From: Pisolithus tinctorius
Lineage: Eukaryota > Basidiomycota > Agaricomycetes > Boletales > Pisolithaceae
Length of the DNA: 64,000 bases
Assembly (NCBI GenBank): GCA_024663395.1
Contig: JANFAH010000006.1
Span: forward strand, 744,001-808,000
Direction of reading: 5' to 3'
This document shows, one piece after another, positions 54,042 through 63,387 of the stretch (its first letter is position 1; every line of letters starts with the position of its first letter). The notes below the pieces were generated by a model, which worked only from the letters and a program-made list of their open reading frames with translations, searched no databases and was not told where the DNA came from. Made by a program: the position numbers and the translations under genes.

Positions 54042-57000
54042 CTATTCTCCATAAGGCTCTCCGGTCATGTTACCAATGGCGGAGTCGTCGAAATCAAAAT
54101 CATTATCGTACAAATCGTTGTCCTCGCTCCCGACGAGGGTACGATCATCTACCAGAGCAGGGGTAGTTATTCTGTCCTGTAAAGGACGACGAGGGCGGAT
54201 GGAAGGACATTGGGCCTGAGTATGGCCGGGGCGAGTGGTGTGGCAAAGGGGACATTCGTATAGTCCACAATTGACGCGGATATGGCCAAGACGGCGACAG
54301 ACATAACACGCTTGACGATAGCGTGGGTCAGACGGAGTGAGAGGCATGTCAAACTCCGTCAAGGCATTCAGCACAGGAGATGGCGGCAGTTGTGCGAGGG
54401 TTTCGACAATGTTTAACGTGTAGTCGAGTTCAGCACGGGAGACGCCAAAGGCAGTCTCAGGGTCTACTTCGGACGGCGAGCTATGAGACTCGCAGGGTTG
54501 AGGGTTTGGACCTGACAAGCAGCAGGCACAAGGTCTATCGGCTCTTCGAAGAGAGCGGGACGAGTGGGAGGATGATGACGACGATGGTGCAGGAGGGGAA
54601 GACGATGTGGAGGAAACCGGAGGAGAGGTTGCAGTCGAGGGTCTTCTAGACCCAGGCGGGGGGGGAGCGATCAGCGTAGGGTATTGTCGGACGTTGTAAA
54701 TGAGGTCAGCGCCTCCTAAGACATCAAAAAGTTTAAGTAACAGGGGAACCTGTTGGACAGCGATTTCATTCAGGATGGTGCGGGCGGGGGACAGAAGGGG
54801 GTTCTGTCGATTGACATAGCGAGAGAGTTCTTCAAGCCGAAGGGCTTGGATAGTGGCGTGGTACACAAGGTCAAGAGGGGAGTCTTCATCCACCTCATGA
54901 TAAACGGTGCCGATGACGGCGGGGTCGGCAACAAAGAGTCGGTAGGAGGCGATCATCTGATCGCTGGCGGGTTGTCGTTGCCGACGAGCAAACGGAGTGT
55001 GGCGACGAGAGGGTTCACGAGGGTAGGTGTAACGACGAGGAGGCATTTCAAGGGTGACGTTTCTGATGGTACGAGTGGAGTGTCGGGTGGGTTGTTTCTT
55101 AGGAGGGAAGTCTCTGGGGAATCGTTTCTTATAGGCGGAGAGCGTATCATCCGCATGTTCAAGGTGTGATTCTTTTTGCCATGAGTTTTCGGAAGAAGGG
55201 TAACCCTTCCATTTGACTAAGAAGGCGTGTCCACGGCCGGACCTTTTATGGCCGACTATCGCCTCAACTTCGTATTCTTCTTCTTCGTTGACTAAGTCAG
55301 GTGGTGGAGCTGGGAAGTTTGGTCCGTGAAGGTCGTTTTCGCGATAGGGCGATAAGAGAGAAGCATGGAAAACGTTGTGGATTTTCCAGCGTGCAGGAAT
55401 CGTGAGGCAATACGTTATCGGAGATAGGACGTCAGAGATGGTGAAGGGTCCTTCTCATTTTGGTGCTAGCTTCCTATTTTCATAGGAGCATTTCAAATTG
55501 CGTGCTTCTAGCCAAACCTTATCACCTTTCTGGAACGGGGTGAAGGGTCGTGACGAGCGGTCTTTCATGGTTTTTCTGGCTAGATCGTGGGCCACAAGGG
55601 CTTCCTCTCTAGCTTTTCGGAGTTCCTCGAGTCTAGACTCGGCGGCGGGAAGGTGGGTTTCCATAATCAGGGACGGAAGGGGTTTCGGTTCATAGCCGTA
55701 CATGAGGTAGAACGGCGATTGATGTGTGACAGAGTGGGGTCGGTGGTTGTGCGCGAATTCTGCCATGGGAAGGTTGGTTACCCACAAGGCGGGGTCGTTT
55801 TGGCAAAAGATGCGGAGATAGGTCTCCACTTCTTGGTTTACGCGTTCAGTTTCTCCGTCGGTCTGCGGGTGGTATGCCGTAGACAGGGCAAGGGAGTATC
55901 CCAAAAGGGAAGCCAGCTCTTTTGCGAAGGCAGAGGCGAATTGAGGGCCTCGATCAGATATAATTTTGTCATACAACCCAAAGCGGGAGTAGACTCTCTT
56001 GAAAAACAATGCCGCGATGTCAGCAGCGGAGGCAGTTTTCTTGGTGGGTGCTAAAATTACCCCCTTTGTAAGCCCATGGTCTACCACGACCAAAAGGGAA
56101 TCATAGCCGTTTGAAACAGGCAAATCGGTAATCAGATCGCAGGAGATCTGTTGGAAGGGGCGGGTCGAGGTGGAGGGGATAGGCGTAAGGGGTGGTGTTG
56201 TTGGGTGAGTATTTACTTTATTTTGCTGGCATACGGCACAGCCTTCAACGTATTTTCGGACAAAAGACGCCAGTCCAGGCCACCAAAACTCGGAAGAAAC
56301 GAGTTGTCGGGTCTTCAGGACGCCGGGGTGACCAGCGGAGGGGTGATCATGGTGGTTGGACACGACGGTCCGTCGGAGGGTAGGGTCATCGGGGATATAC
56401 ACCCAGTCTTTGTAGAGTAACACCCCGTTGTCAAATCTCCAGTCAGAAAGATGGGATTTAAACGGGAGTGGCATGTCCACGTTTTCAATGCCACGGAGTG
56501 CCGTTTGGACCACAGGGTCTTTCATAGAGGACGATGCGACCTTCTGGGTGAGATTGGTGTCGATGAGGTTGACGAACAGAGTTTGCGGCAGGAGAGTAAC
56601 TCCTTTATTGTCCTCATCATCTTCAGGAATATGATCAGGTCGGCGGGAAAGTGCATCTGGTGCGGCCAGGTCTTTGCCTGGGACATGTTCTAACTGCAGA
56701 TCAAAGTCTGCGAGGTCGAGGAGCCAGCGGGCCTGGCGATGATTCAGATTCTGAGGTGACTTGAAATACGTCAGGTTCTTGTGGTCAGTGAAGACCTTAA
56801 CCGGGAACGGGGATCCATGGAGATAGTGTCTCCAGGATTTTAGTGCTCGAATAACCCCCAGCAGTTCTCTGTCGTAAATGTCGTAGTTTCTTTCTGCGGG
56901 GTTAAACGATTGGGACAGGAAAGCACAGGGTTGCCATTGTCCATTCGAATCTTCTTGAAGGAGGATTCCTCCTGTTGCATACTTGGACGCGTCTGTAGTG

Positions 57001-58748
57001 ATTGCGAATGGCCGAGAGGTGTCGGGCATTCGAAGTGTAGGTTGTGCCATAAAGATCCGTTTGAGGAGTTCAAAGGCATCTTGGCATTTCTTGGACCAAC
57101 TCCAGTCGACCGTTTTCTTAGTGAGGTCGATGAGTGGTCATGCAATGTCTGAGTAGTAGGGGACAAATCTTCTGTAAAAGTTTGCGAATCCTAGAAAGGA
57201 TCGCACATCTTTGACCTTCTTTGGGACAGGCCAGTCGGCTATGCCTTGGACTTTGACAGGGTCCATAGCGACGGTATTTTCTTTGATGATCATTCCGAGG
57301 TATTCCACTTCGGTTAGATCAAAGTGACATTTTTCCAGTTTTAAGGGAAGGGAGAGTTCCCTCATTCGTTCGAGAACACGACGAGTCCTTTTCTTGTGTT
57401 CTTCGGGGTCATTGGAGAAGATGAGGAGGTCATCCATGTAGATGACCAACCATCCTTCCGCAATCATGTCTCTGAAAGAGTCGTTCATGAATCGTTGGAA
57501 GGTGGCGGGGGAGTTACAGAGACCGAAGAACATAACAGTGGGTTCGAAAAGTCCTTTGTGTGTGATAAACGCCGCTTTCCACTGGTCTCCTTCCTTGATG
57601 CGGACATTATTGTAGCCCGATCTGACATCCATCTTCGTGAAAACAGAGGCTCCTTTTAATTTGTCTACAAGGTCTGAAATGAGGGGAAGGGGGTATGCAT
57701 CCTTCACCGTATTCTTGTTCAGGTACCTGTAGTCTTGACAGGGGCGTAAGGAGCCATCTTTCTTTCCTACGAAGAAGAAGGGGGCAGCTTGGGGGGATTT
57801 TGAGGGACAGATCTTTCCTTCTCGAAGGTTCTCTTCAATAAACTTTTCTGCAGACTCTCGTTCTGAGGGAGAGAGAGGATATGCCTTGGCCACCTTGGGG
57901 GCGAAGTCCTCCACAAGGTTTATGGCATGGTCATACAGTCGCGATGGGGGTAAAACTCCCTCGGAGGGTTTCTCGAAAACCGAGGCGAAGTCCTTGTACT
58001 CCTCAGGGAGGATTGCCTTCGGTTTCTTCTTGTGTTCTTCTTGGGCTAGTTCAGTAGCCGTAGTGATTTTTCGGAGAAGACTATTATTGGGGTTAATCTT
58101 CTTGGCTTCTTCAATGAGTTTTCCAACCGACATCACGAAATGTGCTCGGATGGTTTCATCTTCTGGTTCTTCATAATCCATGAACTTGTTTATCCCTTTC
58201 TTTTCAGTCGGGGATACAAGGTTCACAGTTGGTTCTTCGACGGCAACAGAAGAGATGTTGCGTCTTAATTCCTTCGATCTATCGGTTTTCTCGTTGATAG
58301 ATAACGTGCCCATCCTCCAGTCTACAACAGGGTTGTTTTCTTGGAGCCAGGGGAGACCCAGAATGACATTTTCCGTTCCACAATTGATGACATGGAAGAA
58401 GGACTGGTGGACGAGTCCCTTGATTTTAAAGTAGAGAGTGGCGGAAAACAGTATTCTTCCTTTAGAGTTCTGGGTTCCATCGGTGTTTTTAGCGAGGATG
58501 GGTTCGGCAAGTCGTTGAGTGGGGATTCGGTGCTTTCGTACAAAGCCCCAGTCGATGCAGGAAATTTCTGCTCCAGAATCAACTAGAGCGGTGGTGTTGA
58601 CAACTTTCAGAGTAGTTCCTGATGCGTAGAGGGAGATGGGAATCTGCATAGTACGTTCGGGTGTAGATGTTACAAGTACAGGTGCAACAGAAACTAAACT
58701 GTCCTTAGTTTGGGGAACATCTGGCATCAACGCAGAGTCCCCTTTCAA
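54042..58748 (-). pseudogene. pol: Gypsy C pol with zinc-knuckle C-terminal extension, two TGAs
   Basis: A single frame of 1569 codons. Protease VDSGAEISCID, RT FGLCNSPATFQ and YMDDLLIFS, RNase H TDASKYATGGIL, integrase zinc finger ending CAVCQQNK, catalytic residues in SCDLITDLP, SDRGPQFAS and DGETERVNQ, then a chromodomain ([31 protein letters not shown]). Where related pols end, this frame continues about 334 codons (55046-54042): a helical region, a Pro/Ser-rich linker, CCHC knuckle [14 protein letters not shown], a second [16 protein letters not shown], and an acidic tail. TGAs at 57138-57140 (DIA-stop-PLID) and 55455-55457 (LAPK-stop-EGPF) both fit CGA Arg. The extension may be translated as pol or from its own ATG at 55046. 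Confidence 0.88.
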
Positions 58749-59857
58749 AAATCCTTCCCAAGAGCTCTAGCAATGTTAACTAGAGCGATGGATGGACCAG
58801 CGACTTTTTCTTCATCGTCGCTTTCTTCTACCTCCACAATTTTGCGGATCTTCTTCACCTTCTTTTGGGGGGTTTTTCCTTTGTCAGGACATTCTCGGGA
58901 GAGGTGTCCCTTATTCCCACAACCGAAACATCTTCCTTCTTTGATGTGCCGGTCTTGTTCTTCCTTGGAGAGTCTCACTCCATCCATGTCCATAGCATTT
59001 GGATCTTTTTCTTCGGCAAAATTGTTCCTAGGGTGGAACGTCTTCTTTTCTTTCTTTCCAAAGGTTTCATTAACCTTTCTCCATTTAGCGTCGAACTTCT
59101 GCGCTTGGGTGTACCACTCGGTGACTTTAGTGGGAGTGGTTTCCATCATATGGATTCGGTTCGTGATGAAAGGTTTGAGTCCTTGTGAGAAGAACTCAAT
59201 CAAAGCGACGTCTTCCATGATGGTAGAGTCGGCGGCGGCAGTTCGGAAATCGGTGATATATTGTTCAACCGATTCTTTTTGTTTTAGGGTACGCAGTTTG
59301 GCAATGGCAGTACCCGCGGTGTCTGCGGAGGTGAATGAGGCTTTGAAATCCTTTATGAAATCGGCAAAAGTGCCGAAACTCGGGGGGTTCTTTTCCAGAG
59401 ATGTTTTCTGGAAGGTGGCAGCCCAGGAGCGGGCGACATCTTTCTTCATATACGACAGGGCATAGACTACTTTCTTGGTGTCCGTGTCGTATAGTTCTTC
59501 GTTTACCAAGAGATAGGTCTGTACGGAGTACAGCCAACTCATGGCGTTCTTCTGGTTTCCATCAAAGTCAGATGGAGCACCGATCTTCAGTTCAGTGGCT
59601 TTGGTGGCATTGCCAACCGTTGCCTTCGACGATGAGCCAGACATCGTATTCTGTGATGGGGGCGGCGGGGTAGGGAAGAGTGGTGGGGAACTTGGTTGAA
59701 TGGGGGTGCCAAGCGACGCAAGGGACTGGGAGAAAAGGTTCGAGAGGATTCCAGAGGTAAAACCTCTATCTGGCTGTTCAGGTTCGTTGGAGGAGGTGTC
59801 TGTGACAGTGCTCTCCTGTTCTTCGTCAGACGACGATTCTTCACGAGTGGGTCGCAA
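58745..59857 (-). CDS. gag: Gypsy C gag, 370 aa
   Basis: Starts MRPTREESSSDEEQESTVTD. Disordered N-terminus, capsid-like core (FDGNQKNAMSWLYSVQTYLL, FKASFTSADTAGTAIAKLRT, YITDFRTAAADSTIMEDVAL), basic linker, CCHC zinc knuckle CFGCGNKGHLSREC. It ends KDF-TGA on a run of five T. A -1 slip of the Phe codon there would continue as LKGDSALM in pol. No internal stops. Confidence 0.9.
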   Translation of the reverse strand: MRPTREESSSDEEQESTVTDTSSNEPEQPDRGFTSGILSNLFSQSLASLGTPIQPSSPPLFPTPPPPSQNTMSGSSSKATVGNATKATELKIGAPSDFDGNQKNAMSWLYSVQTYLLVNEELYDTDTKKVVYALSYMKKDVARSWAATFQKTSLEKNPPSFGTFADFIKDFKASFTSADTAGTAIAKLRTLKQKESVEQYITDFRTAAADSTIMEDVALIEFFSQGLKPFITNRIHMMETTPTKVTEWYTQAQKFDAKWRKVNETFGKKEKKTFHPRNNFAEEKDPNAMDMDGVRLSKEEQDRHIKEGRCFGCGNKGHLSRECPDKGKTPQKKVKKIRKIVEVEESDDEEKVAGPSIALVNIARALGKDF

Positions 59858-59943
59858 CGGCGCCCAACGTTGATTGTTTCGGGGGTTCGTGGTGGTGCAC
59901 TAAGCAGTGACCGATTCGGCCAAAGGCTGTAGACTTGAGCTTT

Positions 59944-60392
59944 TGTTACGCTCGACCGAAGTCAAGACGTAGGGAGAGCTCAAATGCAGACTAAGGTTTC
60001 TACTGAGCAACGGCTGCAGTAACCTCTGTAAACGAGAGAGGATTTAAGGTAACGCCGGTAAGAGTGGTCCTGGTAAGGGACACTGAGGGCGAAGTTCTGA
60101 GAACGCTGCGTATGATTGAGCAGCTCAAGTCTGGGTTTCCAGGACTTGAGCCGGCAGTTTAAATACTACACAGAAACAGACCATGAGGCGTCCGCATGTA
60201 ACGAGGTAATTACGCCATTGGTTGAACAATGACGACACATGTCCTAAGCATGTAACGAGTTCGTAACGCTAGTGGTGGAAATAGAGAGCCGTCGGATCAG
60301 AGAGAAGATGGCTCTAAAAGGAAATCAAGTCCAACGGATCAAAACAAGGCAACTCGTACAGTAAAAGGAAAAGTTAGGGGCGAAACGTAACA
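59944..60392 (-). repeat. Gypsy C 5' LTR (449 bp)
   Basis: Second LTR copy, followed in element sense by AAAGCTCAAGTCTACAGCC, again not a TGG-start primer site. Confidence 0.92.
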
Positions 60393-61141
60393 CTGACTCA
60401 CACTTGTGCAAGCCATTGCATCATGTCTAGGTCCTGCTCTAGAGCCCCTACCCATGACCTTGCCCATTGGGACTCATCGGAATACCTCTCATCTGACTCC
60501 GGAGCCCAACCCGGAGATCTCTGCTAAAGTAGAGAGGTAACCCAGCTCCCCTCGGCACTCTGCACACCCCCGGGTTGCATTGCCCCTGACACTATGTCCT
60601 TAGTGGTCAGGGCCTAATGTGTCCATTCCCTCACTCCTGAGCCCTGCCTGCCACTCGTTTCTTCCTGACTCCGGACCGGCCATGTCAACCCCTGAGTCGG
60701 ACTCACCATCCGGACTCACCACCAACCCGGGTTCATGCCTGAGCCCACTTCCAAGTCGGAGTTACTCTCTGGACTTGCCCCTGAGCCAGCCTCATCAACC
60801 GGACTCACTTCTGTTAGCTCCCCCGAGCTGTCTCTGACCTCTGGCTGGTCACCCTGGCCTTCACCACAGTCCTTACCTCAGTCATCCCAGCACTCCAGCC
60901 CAGCTGTCTTCATCCAGTTCTACTGTACTGAACACTGGGATCTCATCACTCGTTTGACCTCCTGACTCCCTGATATTGGTCTTCGGACCTCTGTGCACCT
61001 CCGGAGCAACCCCCAGGCCTGGACTTGGCCAGTCCCGGCCCTCAACACCTTCCCTGGTTCCCCATCGGCACTCGGCTTCAGCGGTTTTTGGGTCCGGTCT
61101 CCACCCTCGGCCTTTGCTACACCGGCCTTGGAGCCCTGGAC
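60393..61141 (+). mobile_element. Element D internal remnant (leader region)
   Basis: The first five bases are the CTGAC TSD of gypsy C. The sequence continues the leader homology of D with family A (CACACTTGTG...CATCATG). The rest is C/T-rich with CCGGACTC motifs. Open frames are short, and no gag was recognised before it is interrupted at 61142 by a family A LTR start. Confidence 0.5.
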
Positions 61142-61281
61142 TGTCATAGTCATGCCTCGACCCCGGCCGGACTCGGCCTCGCACTCACTCAGTCCGGCCT
61201 CGGCCTCGCCTGTCCTGCATCTCCAGTTGGTCTAGCGCGGTAGACACTGCTTTGCAGTGTCTGTCATTTCGGTTAAGTCCT
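61142..61281 (+). repeat. Truncated family A LTR (first 140 bp)
   Basis: TGTCATAGTCATGCCTCGACCCCGG...CGGTTAAGTCCT matches the start of the A LTR closely (CpGs kept, including the GACACTGC/GCAGTGTC hairpin) and then stops abruptly. It is likely the broken 5' LTR of A-3. Confidence 0.8.
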
Positions 61282-62182
61282 CACCAGAGTCTGCTGACTT
61301 TGACCAAGCAATGTGGTAGTTACCACAAAAGCAGTTACAGAATTCATGGCAACTACCACTTCCCAATATAGACAATGCCCCCTGAGTGACAACCTCTGTC
61401 GGTGTTTGAAAAAAATTCAGATTGGAATGTTCCCACGGCAGGTTGCCCTGTCACGAATATTGATAATTTGCACCTGTACTGTGGCTATACAGATGAGCAT
61501 GTGACCAGTAGATGTGATGGTCACATGATGAGTGACATAAGCAGAGATGACCCTAGATCACGTGATTTTTACGTAATCGATTACGTGATGGCGATCATCT
61601 GGAGCGTTCTGTTACGTAATTTATCACGTGATCGTGGGAAAATATGCATGTGACTTAATCAATGTCACATGACAAGGTACAATCATAGATCATCCAACCT
61701 ATTACATAATGATCACATGTCAGTTTCTCCCCAAAACACTTGGTTATGTAATGGGTCACGTGATTGTGAGACAATAGACATGTGACCACTTCTGCAGCAT
61801 CACATGACAAGGTACAATCATAGATCATGTGACCTTTTACATAATGATCATGTGGCAATAACTCTCCGGTCCATTGGCTTATGTAATAGGTCACATGACT
61901 ATACTCATCATGTGATCTCACCTCTAGCACTCTGCACGTGACTCAATCCATATCACATGACCAGCAATCCTACCCCTATTCGCATGCTGGGCATTCGTGG
62001 CTGTGCTAAAAATGCGAATTGTGTCCCCACCCATTCAATTCTTGACATATGGATCTGAATTTTTGTGTGTAGAATAGGCTACCATGTTGCTACACATTGT
62101 CATAGGCACAGGCTGTCTGGTCCAGCAGTTGCTGAGATATAATGGAAATGAAAATGCCAACAAAACATCACACCATTGTCAT
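61282..62182. repeat. Foreign 901-bp segment replacing LTR/gag 5' end; palindrome-rich
   Basis: Unrelated to family A. It contains a 135-bp tandem unit (ACAAGGTACAATCATAGATCAT at 61672 and 61807) and many copies of ATCACGTGAT, TTACGTAA and their CpG-decayed forms TCACATGA and TCATGTGA. No convincing gene; it supplies an accidental ATG (62084) to the downstream gag frame. Confidence 0.6.
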
Positions 62183-63349
62183 CCCACTGCTCCCATCCCC
62201 GAGGGTGACCCCGGCGATGATGGGCCAGGCGACGATGATGATAACCACCCAGAAGATGATGACCCCAATGATAATGGTCCCGGTGATGATAATCCGGATG
62301 AGGATGATCCGGAGGACGAACCGGACTTCCCAGACCCGGACACCGAACCCGCGGTCGCGGTCTTCGACAGTCTCGCAAAGGCCAAGCTGTTGGCTCGCAA
62401 CACCCATACTAGTCCTGAGTCCTCAAGCAGGACCAAGTTACGTGAGCCCGACACCTTTGATGGTACCGACCCCAAGAAGCTTCGCGCGTTCTTCATCCAG
62501 TGCGAGCTTAACTTCCAAGACCGACCTCGGGCTTTTAGGACCGACCGCGCCAAGGTCATCTTCGCCCAGTCATACCTCAAGGGTATGGCTCTTGAGTGGT
62601 TCGAGCCAGACTTACTCGGGCTCGACGACCCCGATGACCGGCCTCTCTGGATGGACTCTTGGAGGGAGTTCACCTTAGAGTTACAAACCACCTTTGGACC
62701 CCATGACCCGGTTGCTGACGCCGAAAGTCAACTCGACCACTTGCACATGAAAGATAGCCAGCGCATCAATAAATACGTAGTCGACTTCAATCGGCTTGCT
62801 TCGCAAGTCCGAGGCTACGGAGATGGTGCGCTGCGCCACCACTTCTACTCCAGACTCCCAGACCGGATTAAGGACGAAGTTTGTCAAGTTGGCAAACCCC
62901 GGACACTTCACGAGCTCCGCCACCTCGCCCAGGAGATAGATGCACGCTATTGGGAGCGCAAGGAAGAAGTCCAGCAGGCGAGCAGGCACCAAGGCTCGTC
63001 TAACTCTAGTAACAATAAGTCCGGCGGCTCCGGCAACAATAACCAGTCCAAGACCGGCAACAACAACAACTCCGGTTCTACCCCTAAGCCGGCTTCATCG
63101 AAGCCGGGCAACAATAGTAACAGCAATTCATCTAAGCCCGAGCCTAGCAAACTCAGCAAAGATGGAAAGCTTACCCTGGAAGAACGCAAGCGTCGCATAG
63201 AGGGCAATCTCTGCATGTTCTGCGGAGGCCCTGGTCATTTTGCTGACAAATGCCCTAAGAAAGCCGGAAAGGCCAAAGCTCGCGCTGCGGCCACCACCGA
63301 GGCCACGCCGGCCTCGGGCTCGGGTACTACCCCCGAGACAAAAAAATAG
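62183..63349 (+). CDS. gag: Gypsy A-3 gag, lacking about 65 N-terminal codons
   Basis: Homology to A-1 gag begins at CCCACTGCTCCCATCCCCGAGG ([15 protein letters not shown]) and runs to the zinc knuckle CMFCGGPGHFADKC and A7-TAG end. Arg residues decayed in A-2 are mostly intact here, so this copy is young. The upstream sequence is not gag; a frame open from 62084 gives an unrelated N-terminus. Confidence 0.88.
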   Translation, partial: PTAPIPEGDPGDDGPGDDDDNHPEDDDPNDNGPGDDNPDEDDPEDEPDFPDPDTEPAVAVFDSLAKAKLLARNTHTSPESSSRTKLREPDTFDGTDPKKLRAFFIQCELNFQDRPRAFRTDRAKVIFAQSYLKGMALEWFEPDLLGLDDPDDRPLWMDSWREFTLELQTTFGPHDPVADAESQLDHLHMKDSQRINKYVVDFNRLASQVRGYGDGALRHHFYSRLPDRIKDEVCQVGKPRTLHELRHLAQEIDARYWERKEEVQQASRHQGSSNSSNNKSGGSGNNNQSKTGNNNNSGSTPKPASSKPGNNSNSNSSKPEPSKLSKDGKLTLEERKRRIEGNLCMFCGGPGHFADKCPKKAGKAKARAAATTEATPASGSGTTPETKK

Positions 63350-63387
63350 GTAGCAGCTCCCAGGACTCCGCACAATCTGGGAGCTGC
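63340..63387 (+). promoter_or_regulatory. -1 ribosomal frameshift signal, gypsy A-3
   Basis: A-AAA-AAA (63340-63346), TAG, 6-nt spacer, 11-bp stem GCAGCTCCCAG (63353-63363) / CTGGGAGCTGC (63377-63387), 13-nt loop. Confidence 0.85.

Larger units (their letters stand above)
53556..60392 (-). mobile_element. Gypsy C: full-length Ty3/gypsy chromovirus, 6.8 kb
   Basis: LTRs of 449 bp at 53556-54004 and 59944-60392 (TGTTACG...CGTAACA) differ at about five sites by eye; three are CpG transitions. 5-bp TSD CTGAC. It is inserted in the leader of element D. gag and pol are on the minus strand, with two TGAs in pol. Pol carries an unusual C-terminal extension. Confidence 0.93.
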
